Shown here: positions 39,872 to 49,100 of the stretch, piece by piece
Numbering within the stretch: the first letter of the stretch is position 1
How the letters are laid out: every line of letters begins with the position of its first letter
Assembly (NCBI GenBank): GCA_023091735.1
Contig: JALKBU010000037.1
Span: 51,848 to 115,847, forward strand
DNA: 64,000 nucleotides
Direction of reading: 5' to 3'
Source of the DNA: Trichomonas tenax
Lineage: Eukaryota; Parabasalia; Trichomonadida; Trichomonadidae
Notes under the pieces: generated by a model
What the model was told of the DNA's origin: nothing
What the model saw: the letters and a program-made list of their open reading frames with translations, nothing else
The model's database searches: none
Program-made: the position numbers and the translations under genes

Positions 39872-41776
39872 TTATTGAATCGTGGACGCATAGGATTCAT
39901 GAACCACTGCGCCGCACATATTTCCGAATATCTTTTCTTCATTCTTGTCTATCTCCATTCTTGTTGGATTGATCATTTCGATGCTTCCCACAACTCTTCC
40001 ATTTGCGCGATATGGGAAGCAAACAGATGTTTCTCTCTTCACTCTCAGCTGTTCGTAGAGCTGCGGCAGGTATTTAGGATTCGTTTCAGATGCGCGTGTC
40101 CACACTGTTTCTCTGTAGTTATAACTCTGGCCTGCAGCACAATCTTCGAATTTGCACTTAACTTCAGACGGGAAAAATCTCATATATCTTCCATCGAAAA
40201 TGCAAATGAACATATCAGTGCACCCAAACAACTTCTTTGCTGTTCCGAGAAGAGCAGTGTATTTATCAATGCCAGTTGATGCAATTGATGATATTGTATC
40301 GATGGCAGCATCCAATATATCCCTTTCGTGTTGAATCTCCCGCTTCTCTTTCTTCTGCTCCTCAAGGAATGATGCGAGTTTGAGCGCATCGCAGATTATT
40401 GGCGTCATTTCCGATACTAACTTTGAGTCTTGATTTGAAAATGACGGAGCATTAGGCTTAGCACGAAGTGTTATAACATAATGCGCTCTTCCTTGTTGAA
40501 GTGATCTGCTCAATATCGATCTGTTTGCAAACTTTCCGTCGAGAATTTCAGAGAGTTTTTCGTGAACTTGGCCATGTGGAACATTAATAATCGAAGGAGA
40601 TATTCCTGCTTGGAAAGAAACACCTCCCTCGACTTCTCCGAACCTCTCTCCGTCAATCAAACGAATCAAACACCTGTATCTGTCATCGAATTCGAATATA
40701 TCGCATTGCTCGCACGGAACAGTCGTCGTGAAGAATTTCGATATCATCTTCGCTGTGTGCGCGACTGATGACTGCTCTACTTCGGTGAATATGTTAGAGA
40801 CATTGCTTGGCACAACTCTGTACTGAGGAACTGAGAAGAAACGTTCCTGGATTAAATCGCGAACAATTTTAAATACTTCGAAATAATACGGCGAAAACTC
40901 TGTTTGCTCGTTTGTTATTGGGTTCTTCAATCCAACACACTGAAGAACGGCAACAACCTCATCATCGTATGACGTGATTGGCAAAAGAAGCATCGATTTA
41001 ACACCACGAAGAAGCGGTAAATCATTTGAGATTGAAAAATTCTGGAAGAAACCGGGATCTCCTGTGTTATAATCGTTCTTGTTGATGAATGGAACACCGA
41101 CACACGATTGGTCTAAAGGAAGCACGGCTTTTAATGTCTGAGAAGTCAAATAATTCGAATTTTCCATTTTTGTCCATATAGTAACTCTCTGCATCGAAAT
41201 TAACTTCGGAATATGAGCCTCCAACTCCGGAATAGTTTGGCAGGTTTGTATTGCTGAAAAGAAATTCAATTCTTGAGTCATATTTATCATAAATTTTTGT
41301 AATTCAGACTGCGTTAATGATAATGCGACCGCGCTGATGATTTCGGAGTCCAAATATCCCTCCATGAACATGGTTCTGAGAAATATCGGAGTTTGTGATA
41401 AATAATTTATGCATTTTTTTGGCGTCATTGCCTTCAAAAGGTCGAAAGTCACGAACATATTCGATTCCAACTGCCCTGGTTCCGATTTCTCTTCCTCTTC
41501 GACGTTTTTCTTCGTTTCTTCGCGAAAAGGTTGCATTATGTCACGAATATTTAAGTTAGATATACGCGTTGGAACTTTTTTATACGATGTTTTGGCTCTT
41601 GCGCTCCTTTCTGAGAATTCTGCATTGATATGTGAAGTAGTTTTGATTCGTTTCATTTCGAGTTCACTGTTAAAGGACGCACGTGTGGTATTCCTCATCG
41701 CCGGAGTGTACGACTTCGTTGAGCGAGAAGATGGAAGGCTGCCGAAGTTCGATGCCGCTCTTCTGGCAGTGCTCAT
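39872..41776 (-). CDS. GAF-domain protein
   Basis: A 634-residue protein. A basic, Ser/Arg-rich and probably disordered N-terminus (1-110) is followed by helical sequence and at least two GAF-like domains: about 180-330 (KAVLPLDQSCVGVPFINKND, RGVKSMLLLPITSYDDEVVAVLQCVGLKN) and about 485-630 (DMFICIFDGRYMRFFPSE, KRETSVCFPYRANGRVVGSIEMIN). A third degenerate module may lie at 345-470. In the second module the VGSIEMIN strand corresponds to the usual IGVLQLVN. GAF domains bind cyclic nucleotides or other small ligands; no kinase, cyclase or phosphodiesterase catalytic domain is attached, so the output is unknown. The frame opens at TTG; ATG at 41776 is used. It is tail-to-tail with actin. Confidence 0.75.
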   Translation of the reverse strand: MSTARRAASNFGSLPSSRSTKSYTPAMRNTTRASFNSELEMKRIKTTSHINAEFSERSARAKTSYKKVPTRISNLNIRDIMQPFREETKKNVEEEEKSEPGQLESNMFVTFDLLKAMTPKKCINYLSQTPIFLRTMFMEGYLDSEIISAVALSLTQSELQKFMINMTQELNFFSAIQTCQTIPELEAHIPKLISMQRVTIWTKMENSNYLTSQTLKAVLPLDQSCVGVPFINKNDYNTGDPGFFQNFSISNDLPLLRGVKSMLLLPITSYDDEVVAVLQCVGLKNPITNEQTEFSPYYFEVFKIVRDLIQERFFSVPQYRVVPSNVSNIFTEVEQSSVAHTAKMISKFFTTTVPCEQCDIFEFDDRYRCLIRLIDGERFGEVEGGVSFQAGISPSIINVPHGQVHEKLSEILDGKFANRSILSRSLQQGRAHYVITLRAKPNAPSFSNQDSKLVSEMTPIICDALKLASFLEEQKKEKREIQHERDILDAAIDTISSIASTGIDKYTALLGTAKKLFGCTDMFICIFDGRYMRFFPSEVKCKFEDCAAGQSYNYRETVWTRASETNPKYLPQLYEQLRVKRETSVCFPYRANGRVVGSIEMINPTRMEIDKNEEKIFGNMCGAVVHESYASTIQ

Positions 41777-42332
41777 TTTGGTCAAAATTGTACGGTCGGT
41801 CTAAAATGATTTCTTGTGATATTCTGGTTAAGCTCATTTTAGAAAGCAAAATTTTCGATTTATTTTACGAGTATTGTGCTCAATTACTTCAAATACAAAC
41901 AAATTTAACAAACTCCTTTTCTGATTAAAGAAATCCCCATAAGTTGTTCATGCACAGCATAACCGAAAGGGATTCATGTTGTAATTTTAATATTTGCAAA
42001 ATATCTATCAATATATCAAGTTTCTCACTATAAATGTTTGTTCAAAATGTAATGTATTGAAACTTGTATCGATTGGACTAAGATTGCTGTCGAATTTTCA
42101 CTTCCATATCTTTTGATTATATATTCAAACAAAAAAAGACAAAAGTAAACAAAGCAAACGCTATTTTTGGGCACACTAAACTATATCCCATCTCAAGAAG
42201 TAGAAATAAAAAACATTGATATATAAAATACCTCAACAAATAAACTCATGGTAATTAAACTAATTATAACTTGCATTTGAAATTTGGCGATAAAAAAGGT
42301 GTTTGATTATAATGCTAAATATATTCACTCAT
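41777..42332. other. Intergenic, AT-rich
   Basis: Between the GAF gene start and the eL24 stop; both genes are on the minus strand. No gene or clear promoter box is seen. Confidence 0.35.
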
Positions 42333-42674
42333 TTAGTTCTTCTTTGGAGCTGGCTTCTTAGCAAGGCGCTTCTTGACAAGCTGGACCATTTGGTGCTGGT
42401 TACCCTCGATAGCGACACCAGCATATGAGCGTGTGGCTTTCTTGCGGACTGTACGCTTCTCAGCAGCAGCTGTGTCAGCAACAGACTTCTTGTGGTCGTG
42501 GCGGTAGTGCTCTGTCCAGGCGATCTTACGTGGGTTGCGCTTGCGTTCCCACATGCGGAAGGCCTTGCGGGACTCGAAGGCCATAAGGTGCTTGTCTTCA
42601 CGGATGTGAACACGGCCGTGGCCAGCGTGGAAGATGTGTCCGGAGAAGCCGCAGATTTCAGTCTTTGTGCTCAT
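42333..42674 (-). CDS. RPL24: 60S ribosomal protein eL24
   Basis: A 113-residue protein with the eL24 N-terminal pattern CGFSGHIFHAGHGRVHIR, then FESRKAFRMWERKRNPRKIAWTEHYRHDHKK, the family's KRNPR.I.WT..YR..HKK signature, and a basic KKPAPKK tail. It binds the large ribosomal subunit and forms an intersubunit bridge. Family members have a zinc-ribbon-like CxxC in some lineages; only one Cys is kept here. The open frame extends upstream to a TTG, but the ATG at 42674 sits immediately after the CCTTT promoter box. The stop codon overlaps TAAA, a trichomonad poly(A) signal. Confidence 0.95.
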   Translation of the reverse strand: MSTKTEICGFSGHIFHAGHGRVHIREDKHLMAFESRKAFRMWERKRNPRKIAWTEHYRHDHKKSVADTAAAEKRTVRKKATRSYAGVAIEGNQHQMVQLVKKRLAKKPAPKKN

Positions 42675-42678
42675 TCGA

Positions 42679-42697
42679 AAAGGAAGAGCCAAACCGC
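42679..42697 (-). promoter_or_regulatory. eL24 core promoter: GCGGTTT - 7 nt - CCTTT
   Basis: On the minus strand GCGGTTT (42697-42691) is followed after 7 nt by CCTTT (42683-42679), which lies 4 nt before the ATG. The arrangement is repeated at eL21 with the same 7-nt spacer. CCTTT overlapping the start site resembles the M5 element described in T. vaginalis, and GCGGTTT resembles M3; those names are from memory. Confidence 0.65.
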
Positions 42698-42723
42698 TTG
42701 GCTGTCAAATTTTGAGTGGATTA

Positions 42724-42766
42724 TGACATGTAATTTAATTTTACAAATATTACTGACATGTAAATT
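42724..42766. repeat. Two direct TGACATGTAA words in the eL24 / Cys-rich gene promoter gap
   Basis: TGACATGTAATTTAATTTTAC starts at 42724 and TGACATGTAAATTGAATTTT at 42754, 30 bp apart and in the same orientation, midway between two divergent genes. Confidence 0.5.
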
Positions 42767-42819
42767 GAATTTTCTGACAAGAGAGTTTATATTCTGAAAA
42801 ATTCGTTTTATTAATAAAA

Positions 42820-43128
42820 ATGGGGTGCGAGTGCACTTGCTGTTATCCTTGTTGTACCACTTGTTATCCCAGACCGTGTAATAAGTATTGTAATGAAAAC
42901 TGCTGCGCGTGTTGCGATTTCGAAGAAGAGGAAGAGGACCCAGAATCTCTATTCGAAGAAGTCAACGGAATGCCTGAGCCAGGACAACCGCCTCCAGAAG
43001 CAGAAGCTCCGTTTTACTCACCAAGTCATGTCTCAGTATTTTTTACGAATGAAAATCCGTTACTTGGAAAGGACATACTTGAAGAGCAGGATCTCTCACC
43101 AGTTCATGATGTAGTTTATCCATCTTGA
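42820..43128 (+). CDS. Small Cys-rich, probably lipid-anchored protein
   Basis: A 102-residue protein with a real ATG. Residues 1-33 hold 13 cysteines (MGCECTCCYPCCTTCYPRPC...). Gly2 followed by Cys3 fits N-myristoylation plus palmitoylation, which would tether it to a membrane; the spaced Cys could instead bind metal. Residues 34-45 are an acidic block (DFEEEEEDPESLFEE), followed by a Pro-rich segment and a hydrophilic tail. There is no signal peptide or transmembrane helix. I recognise no family, though dual-acylated Cys-rich peptides occur among flagellar and plasma-membrane proteins of protists. It is divergent from eL24, 145 bp away. Confidence 0.65.
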   Translation: MGCECTCCYPCCTTCYPRPCNKYCNENCCACCDFEEEEEDPESLFEEVNGMPEPGQPPPEAEAPFYSPSHVSVFFTNENPLLGKDILEEQDLSPVHDVVYPS

Positions 43129-43619
43129 TTCAATAATTCAATACTTCCAAAAATATTGGTCGATTTGGTACCGATATGCAGCTTTTCCTTGAATAACTTC
43201 TTCTTTTATTCAACACCAAGCGTGTCTTACTTTATAACTCTTTGCCGATATCTTTTTCAATTATATTCAACAAGATTTGGATGATATAACTTAAATAAAT
43301 CCAACAACAATACCCATTACTTATAAACTATGTTCCTCATCCAGCAATAAACCTTTAATTTTTTTCAAAAATGATATTCCCGATTTGTCTTATCATGTAA
43401 TAAAAAATAATACACTCATAACCTAAGCTTAATATATATCATTGACACAATGATGAAATTCAGATGATATAAATTTGATTTCAATATTTAATGTGTTTTT
43501 TGCGAGATTTAGTTTTTAGTAGTTATGGTGTATTTAAATACGAAAAGAGAACTGATGTAATATTTTTGCCACGTAAGAAGAGATTTTTGTCAAGTAAAGG
43601 CTATGGTCGATCCTTTTTA
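43129..43619. other. Intergenic upstream of uS2
   Basis: AT-rich, no gene seen. The uS2 reading frame remains open back to an ATG at 43491, but those 43 codons do not match uS2 N-termini. Confidence 0.4.
43613..43617 (+). promoter_or_regulatory. CCTTT box at the uS2 start
   Basis: CCTTT ends 3 nt before the ATG at 43620, the same position as in eL21 (3 nt) and eL24 (4 nt). No GCGGTTT box is visible upstream. Confidence 0.5.
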
Positions 43620-44390
43620 ATGTCTGCAACAGCTGTTCAGGATCGCGAAGCCGTGATCAAGATGATGCTCGCCGCCAAGGTCTACCTCGGTTCTGCTAAC
43701 CTCTCCTTCGGCATGAAGCCATATGTTTTCTCCCGCAGGAAAGATGGCTCCCACATCATCAACCTCGCCATGACATACGAGAAGATCAAGCTTGCTGCCC
43801 GCATGATCTACGCCGTCGACGAGCCAAAGGATGTCCTCGCCATCTCCACAAAGCCATTCGGCACACGCGCCGTCCACAAGTTCGCCGAGTTCCTTGGCGC
43901 TAACTACGTCGAGCAGCGCTTCACACCAGGTCTCTTCACAAACTACTCCATCAAGAACTTCTGCGAGCCACGCCTCATGATCGTCTGCGATCCAAACACA
44001 GACTCCCAGGCTGTCCACGAAGCTGCCTACGCTAATATCCCATGCATCGCTCTTTGCGACACAGATGCTCACCTCGACTACGTCGACTGCGTCATCCCAT
44101 GCAACACAAAGAACAAAACATCCATGGGTCTCATCATGTGGCTCCTCACACGTGAGGTCCTCCGCCTCCGTGGTGGCTTGACACGCACACAGGAGTGGTC
44201 TGTCCTTCCAGATCTCTTCTTCTACCGTGATGCTCAGGATGAAGCCAAGATCGCTGAGGCTCTCGAGGCTGAAGGCGAGGAGACAGTTGCTGAGGAGGGC
44301 GCCATCATCAATGCCGCCGTTCCAAAGGCTGAGATCAAGGCTGGTGCCACAAACGAAGAGTGGACTAACAAGAACGAGTGGGAAGACTAA
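43620..44390 (+). CDS. RPSA: 40S ribosomal protein uS2 (SA)
   Basis: A 256-residue protein aligned in mind with uS2/SA: LAAKVYLGSANLSF, YIINL-type HIINLAMTYEKIKLAARMIYAV, RAVHKFAEFLGA, RFTPGLFTN, EPRLMIVCDPNTDSQAVHEAAYANIPCIALCDTD, VDCVIPCNTKNKTSMGLIMWLLTREVLRLRG and PDLFFYRD are all in order. It sits on the head-body junction of the small subunit and is needed for its maturation. The C-terminal extension is acidic and ends EWTNKNEWED, much shorter than the animal laminin-receptor tail. The internal ATG at 43620, not 43491, matches the family N-terminus and follows a CCTTT box. Codons are strongly C-ending. Confidence 0.97.
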   Translation: MSATAVQDREAVIKMMLAAKVYLGSANLSFGMKPYVFSRRKDGSHIINLAMTYEKIKLAARMIYAVDEPKDVLAISTKPFGTRAVHKFAEFLGANYVEQRFTPGLFTNYSIKNFCEPRLMIVCDPNTDSQAVHEAAYANIPCIALCDTDAHLDYVDCVIPCNTKNKTSMGLIMWLLTREVLRLRGGLTRTQEWSVLPDLFFYRDAQDEAKIAEALEAEGEETVAEEGAIINAAVPKAEIKAGATNEEWTNKNEWED

Positions 44391-44684
44391 ATTATCTCAT
44401 AAAGAACAATATCTTCGTATAAACTTTCAGATTTTATTGCAGGAGATAACAAATATAATTTGTGTTTATATAAATCTATCACTGTTTTATATTGCATTAA
44501 ACCCTGCTTGAACTATATATGAGATACATTGATCTGATTTGATTCACTTAGAGTTGATATTAATATTAATATTAAAATTAATCTAAGTTAAAAAGAAAAA
44601 ATGTTATGATTATGATATCCAATACTTTCGAATTTTAGTTCGAAAAATAAACCTTGGCCTTTCTATGACCATGAATGGTTCCTT

Positions 44685-45299
44685 TTAGCGGAAGCGGCGG
44701 AGTTTGAAGATGTTGCGGATCTTCCAGTCAGCGTAGCGGGATGGGCGGATATGGCGGAAACCATGACCCTTGCCATTGAGACCACGGTGCTTGCGTCCAG
44801 CAGCTGTGAGAGCACGAGCCTCACGGCGTGTGTGGACGGAGTCACAAATCCAGTTAAGCTTAGCATCATGCTGGATAGCTGGGTGGACTGGATCTACGAA
44901 GATGCACTCGAAGTACTTGAAAGCACCATCCTGGTTAACCCAGTAAGAGTTAAGGAGGCGAAGGGATGGGAGAGCCTTACCAGCCTTGTTTTCAGCGATG
45001 GACTGAAGGTTAAGAGCTGGTGTAAGCTTGTAGATATGGTGTGTACGTGGCTTACCGTACTGGCGGTTCTTGGAGGCAACTCTCCTGCGGGAGCCCTTGC
45101 GGACGCGGATGCGGTAGATAACCATGCCCTGCTTGGCCTTGTAACCCATGCGGCGGGCCTTATCTGGGCGGGATGGATGTGTAAGACGGACGAGCTCTGG
45201 AAGCTGGCGGTATTCCCAGCAGCGGAGGCGGAGGATGAAGCGCATGACTTCAGATTGCTTCTTGGTGTAAAGTTCACGGAGGTATGTGAAAGCACCCAT
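44685..45299 (-). CDS. RPL15: 60S ribosomal protein eL15
   Basis: A 204-residue protein, exactly the usual length. It shows MGAFTYLRELYTKKQSEVMRF, RLRCWEYRQLPELVRL, RPDKARRMGYKAKQGMVIYRIRVRKG, YGKP, LNSYWVNQDGAFKYFECIFVDPVH, TAAGRKHRGL and GKGHGFRHIRPSRYADWK in family order. It is an essential structural protein of the large subunit interior. The open frame extends to a TTG upstream, but MGAF is the conserved start. The stop codon is followed by A (TAAA). Unlike eL24 and eL21, its upstream region shows no GCGGTTT or CCTTT. It is convergent with uS2. Confidence 0.97.
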   Translation of the reverse strand: MGAFTYLRELYTKKQSEVMRFILRLRCWEYRQLPELVRLTHPSRPDKARRMGYKAKQGMVIYRIRVRKGSRRRVASKNRQYGKPRTHHIYKLTPALNLQSIAENKAGKALPSLRLLNSYWVNQDGAFKYFECIFVDPVHPAIQHDAKLNWICDSVHTRREARALTAAGRKHRGLNGKGHGFRHIRPSRYADWKIRNIFKLRRFR

Positions 45300-45656
45300 A
45301 TTTTTGTTCGACCAAGACGATAGCTTTACATTTAACAATTCTGAAGATTTGGTGTCTTGTTGTTTTTTACTGAAGCATAAACTCAGCTCATCATATATAT
45401 TCTATCCCATTGATAAAAAATAATAAACGTTTGAAATTATTCACTTCTCTTCAGCCAATTTCCAATTTGATTATTTATAAATAGATAAAACATATTGTTC
45501 TAATTAACTGTCTATTTAAAATCCTATAAATCTCATTAAAAATAATAAAAGATAGCATTTTTCAAAAAATGCTCATTAAAAATTGTGTTTTTCTAATTTC
45601 AAATCAACGTTATAGATATCAAAAAACTAAGCAATTACATACATAAACAAAACAAT
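45300..45656. other. Intergenic
   Basis: Holds the eL15 promoter and the 3' flank of the coiled-coil gene; AT-rich, no further feature seen. Confidence 0.35.
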
Positions 45657-46436
45657 TTATTTTGGCTTCACTATTTTGGATGAAGTCGAAGTTTTAATTG
45701 GGACTGCATGTTTTGCACTCCATAATGCATTCTTATCAAGAGCAATTTCATACTGCTGCTTGAGGCTCTGTAATTTTGAATTATAAGGCTTTAGTTCTGC
45801 AGTGATAAACTTATGAAATTCATCAAGTTGTTGTTGTGCGAGTTTTTCGGCTTCTTCAAGTTCTGCTTGTTGCTTTATGGCCATTTCATCTTGTTGATCA
45901 GGAGGACACTCAGAAAGCTGATTTTGGTGCTTTTCTTTAATTGATTCAATGTGAGCTTTCAAATTTTCCATCAAATCTGTTTCCTTTCCAAGTTGCGTAT
46001 GCTTGAATATCTTATAGTCTGTTTTAGCAAACTCTATCTCTAATTTTAAGAATTGGAGCTCATCTTTTTGAAATTGGGTCTTTTCTGCTTCTAACAGTAA
46101 TGCATCGAGCTTCGATGTTATTTCCTTGTATTTATTCTCATCTATTTGTTTTGAATATATTTTGACATGAACAATTACTTCTTTTATGAGCTGAGGATCC
46201 TCTGAATTGAACGATTTTCCGTTTATTATATCATTGGTTATAACATCAGGATCGATTGTGTATTCTGACTTTTGGCTCGATTTGATTTTGCCAATAAGTT
46301 CCAAAAAATTGTTGTTTTCGTTCGAATTTTCATCTTCTTCAACAATTGCCTTCTCTTTTCGACTTTTGCACTTTCTTGGCGCATTTTTTGATTGTATTAT
46401 TGGGGGTCGCGGAACAAAAAAATCCTCTTTCTCCAT
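45657..46436 (-). CDS. Coiled-coil protein, unidentified
   Basis: A 259-residue hydrophilic protein starting MEKEDFFVPRPPIIQSKNAP with a basic PRKCKSRKEK patch near 20-30 that could serve as a nuclear signal. Residues about 85-235 are nearly continuous charged helix with heptad-like Leu spacing (KLDALLLEAEKTQFQ, ELQFLKLEIEF, QQAELEEAEKLAQQQLDEF). The tail is Lys/Ser/Thr-rich (PIKTSTSSKIVKPK). No domain is recognised. Such small coiled-coil proteins are often structural parts of the cytoskeleton or basal body. The natural ATG at 46436 is used. Confidence 0.6.
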   Translation of the reverse strand: MEKEDFFVPRPPIIQSKNAPRKCKSRKEKAIVEEDENSNENNNFLELIGKIKSSQKSEYTIDPDVITNDIINGKSFNSEDPQLIKEVIVHVKIYSKQIDENKYKEITSKLDALLLEAEKTQFQKDELQFLKLEIEFAKTDYKIFKHTQLGKETDLMENLKAHIESIKEKHQNQLSECPPDQQDEMAIKQQAELEEAEKLAQQQLDEFHKFITAELKPYNSKLQSLKQQYEIALDKNALWSAKHAVPIKTSTSSKIVKPK

Positions 46437-46705
46437 TTTTTTATAAACGTCTATTTTTTCAAAACCATTTTTGCTTTAGGTATATTATCAGAATCTATTT
46501 TCGATTTTATTTCTTTGAACAAAAATAGAAAATAGCAAATATATAATTTATCATATTTGCTGAAAAACATTAAATATCAGATCAATGGGTCCAGTTCATT
46601 CACTATATTATAGTTTCAGAAACAAATAGACTTTAAATAGTGCTTGATTAAGAAGAAAGTGAAAATGAATAATTTCATATAACAAAAGTGACAAAGTTAT
46701 CGATA

Positions 46706-47578
46706 ATGGAAAAATATATGCAAATAATCCTCGATCATACAGAAAAATGGAAACAATTCACATTCGATGATTTTCTCGGTCTCTTCCAATGCGATTATTT
46801 TGCGGTGTTGTTCTGGTTCCACGTGATATTTATTTTGTATTACATTAGATGTTCAACAACAATCAAAGGAATACCATTTTATCGATCTTATTTACTTGGC
46901 TTATTGATGTCCACTGCCCCTCGCATTCTTTTCACCTTTTTTGATCAAAATCAAGTCAATGTAAAGGATGCAAAGACTCTTATCTGCGGATATTCGATCT
47001 TCTGGTTGCTCTTTAACATTTTCCCATTCAATATCGTCTTCAAATTAGTTTACACAATGAAAAGCTTAATCAAACTTTTGGATTCGCTTTCGGAAATTAT
47101 AAATCTTGCCAGAATTGTTGAAGCTAGTTTAGAAATCTACAAACAAAACTTTTACAAGACACTTATTGTAACAATTTTCTGCTTATCAGGAACAATTATC
47201 GTCGACGCCTTTGATCAGAGATTAAATGGTAAAAGAGTTAAACCAAAACTATACCAGTACCATTATATTAAGCGCCTCCTTCTTTTTGTCGCAATTTACG
47301 AAGGATTCCAAATGGATACTTCAATTTCCGATTATCTTCCTATATCCATCCCACAGAAGGAAGCCATCCTCCCATTCATCGCAGGTATTTGGCTGTTTCT
47401 CACAGTAATTGATATATTCTTCAGGCCAAAATCAATTTTTGCAACAGTTGATTTCGTCTTCCCAGATACTGAATGGTACATTAAATATCAACCAGAAGAA
47501 GAATATTTCGATCTCCTGAAGCAGAGAGAAGCAGAGATCACACGGCAAAAGATAATGTCCGATATGTTAAAGGAATAA
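46706..47578 (+). CDS. TRIC-type cation channel (TMEM38 family)
   Basis: A 290-residue membrane protein with about six or seven transmembrane segments (AVLFWFHVIFILYYI, SYLLGLLMSTAPRILFTFF, SIFWLLFNIFPFNIVFKLVY, FYKTLIVTIFCLSGTIIV, LLLFVAIYEGF, AILPFIAGIWLFLTVID). The centre follows the TRIC pattern: a helix like IWYLVFYCPFD (here IFWLLFNIFPFN), then a helix with a conserved basic loop (here IINLARIVEASLEIY in place of KEV.R...), then G.....VDAFDQRLNG where TRICs have FEQ...G. TRICs are trimeric monovalent-cation channels that balance charge during calcium release from endoplasmic reticulum. The C-terminus is a charged helix. The frame opens with GTG at 46688; the first ATG is used. Confidence 0.65.
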   Translation: MEKYMQIILDHTEKWKQFTFDDFLGLFQCDYFAVLFWFHVIFILYYIRCSTTIKGIPFYRSYLLGLLMSTAPRILFTFFDQNQVNVKDAKTLICGYSIFWLLFNIFPFNIVFKLVYTMKSLIKLLDSLSEIINLARIVEASLEIYKQNFYKTLIVTIFCLSGTIIVDAFDQRLNGKRVKPKLYQYHYIKRLLLFVAIYEGFQMDTSISDYLPISIPQKEAILPFIAGIWLFLTVIDIFFRPKSIFATVDFVFPDTEWYIKYQPEEEYFDLLKQREAEITRQKIMSDMLKE

Positions 47579-47705
47579 AAAAGATTAGTTTTCTATGTTA
47601 AAAAAGAATAAAAAAAGATGGCTTCGATTAATATCAGACCATTAATAATCAAAATTTAGATTCAAAAGAAAATAATCAAATAAAAAGCAAAAATATGAAC
47701 TAAAA

Positions 47706-49100
47706 TCAGTTGCTCTTGAATTTCAAGTTCTTAATATCAGCGCGGTACTTTTCTGGAACACCAGATGCCTCAAGTTCGGCAAGCTTCTTCTGTCTTATTC
47801 TCTCGATGCGAGCCATGTATGCATCTTGTTCAGCAGACATCTTAGCACGTTCCTTGTTCTTGGCATCTGGATCTATGCGACGTGAAAGTTCACGCGTCTC
47901 AACTTCCTGCTTGAGCTCTTCGCGATATTTCTGATCTGCTTCCATCTTCGCCTTATACTCCTCGAGTGCCTTCTGCCTCTTGATCTCAGCGAGCTCGAGC
48001 ATCTTTTCGTGCTCGCGGCGATCTCTTGCCTCTTGCTCGAGCTGATCCATCTTCTTAGAGTTGATCATCTCAGCACGATCCTTCTTGAGTTTCATGACTG
48101 CTGTGATCTTAGCCATCTGCTCAGCCTCCTCCTTCTCAGCTGCGGCTCGCGCCTGCTCCTCCTGGACACGCCGGGCCATCATTTCATCTCTGATAGCCTT
48201 TGTATCGATTGCTCTCTGTTGCTTGGACCTGATTTCCTGAATTTCACGCTCCTTCAGGCGCTTCTGTGCTTGGATCTGCCTCTCTCTTGCTTCCTCACGA
48301 AGGGCTTTCTCGTTTGCGAAATCTATGGTCATCTGTGCGAGTTCTTGTTCCTGGCGTTTTTCTTGCGCTTTACGACGAACGAGCGCCTCCTCCATTTCAA
48401 TGCAGTCATGAAGGAAGGCCTGCTGTCTTGCCTTTGCCTCGGCACGGATCCTTTCGTCTTCCTGGCGGATTTTTTCGTTTTGAATTGCGAGTTCCTTTGC
48501 TTCACGATCTCTACGCTCAGCCTCAAGGATCGAATTGATCTTGTGCTCTTCAATCTGGAGCTCGATGATCGCTCTGCCGCGACGACGCTGTTCCTGTAAT
48601 GATGCTTCACGCTCATCGTAGTGAGATTTAGCTCTCTGTCTGTTATTTTCAAGCATCTCAGCGATGGACTTCTCCTGGTTCTTCTGATCTTCCTTCTGTT
48701 GTCTGTGGATTTCGAGTTGCTGATCACGAATCGTCCTGGCGTGAGCTGCAACCATTTCACTGTTGATCTTCTTGACTTCATCGAGATCTTCGTCTGCCTT
48801 GAGGTCTGCAAGCTGCAAAGCGTAATCACGCTCTTCAAACGTATTTAATGTTTGGAGATTTCGTGTGATAACTTCTGGTTTCGTTTGAGAATCTATAAGG
48901 TTTTCGCGTTTCTTTGTAATTGTAAGTAATTGTTCTTGTTTAGTCCTTTCGTCGTCGGCTGCCAATTGACGTTTCAGTTCTGGGGTCAAGTGCTTTGCCT
49001 CCCTCTTCACGCGTTTCCAATCCCCGCGGCCTACAATCACGGCGTTAGTAGCAACGGATGTGATTCTGGTATTAAACTTCGGATTGTGCGTTGTTTGCAT
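47706..49100 (-). CDS. CFAP45-like flagellar microtubule inner protein
   Basis: A 464-residue, almost entirely helical protein rich in Glu, Arg, Lys and Gln. The N-terminal part NAVIVGRGDWKRVKREAKHLTPELKRQL resembles the opening of CFAP45 (CCDC19), the long middle (about 90-420) is the trichoplein/CFAP45-type single helix (RRRGRAIIELQIEEHKI, FLHDCIEMEEALVRRK), and the end (KKLAELEASGVPEKYRADI) resembles its C-terminal motif. CFAP45 lies inside doublet microtubules of motile flagella and stiffens them. Trichomonads are flagellated, so the role fits. CFAP53 and related coiled-coil proteins share the composition and remain alternatives. The ATG at 49100 is natural. Confidence 0.6.
   Translation of the reverse strand: MQTTHNPKFNTRITSVATNAVIVGRGDWKRVKREAKHLTPELKRQLAADDERTKQEQLLTITKKRENLIDSQTKPEVITRNLQTLNTFEERDYALQLADLKADEDLDEVKKINSEMVAAHARTIRDQQLEIHRQQKEDQKNQEKSIAEMLENNRQRAKSHYDEREASLQEQRRRGRAIIELQIEEHKINSILEAERRDREAKELAIQNEKIRQEDERIRAEAKARQQAFLHDCIEMEEALVRRKAQEKRQEQELAQMTIDFANEKALREEARERQIQAQKRLKEREIQEIRSKQQRAIDTKAIRDEMMARRVQEEQARAAAEKEEAEQMAKITAVMKLKKDRAEMINSKKMDQLEQEARDRREHEKMLELAEIKRQKALEEYKAKMEADQKYREELKQEVETRELSRRIDPDAKNKERAKMSAEQDAYMARIERIRQKKLAELEASGVPEKYRADIKNLKFKSN

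Noticed and set aside
43491..43619. 43-codon N-terminal extension of uS2 from an earlier ATG
   Set aside because: It does not match uS2 N-termini and lies upstream of the CCTTT box that marks the likely transcription start.
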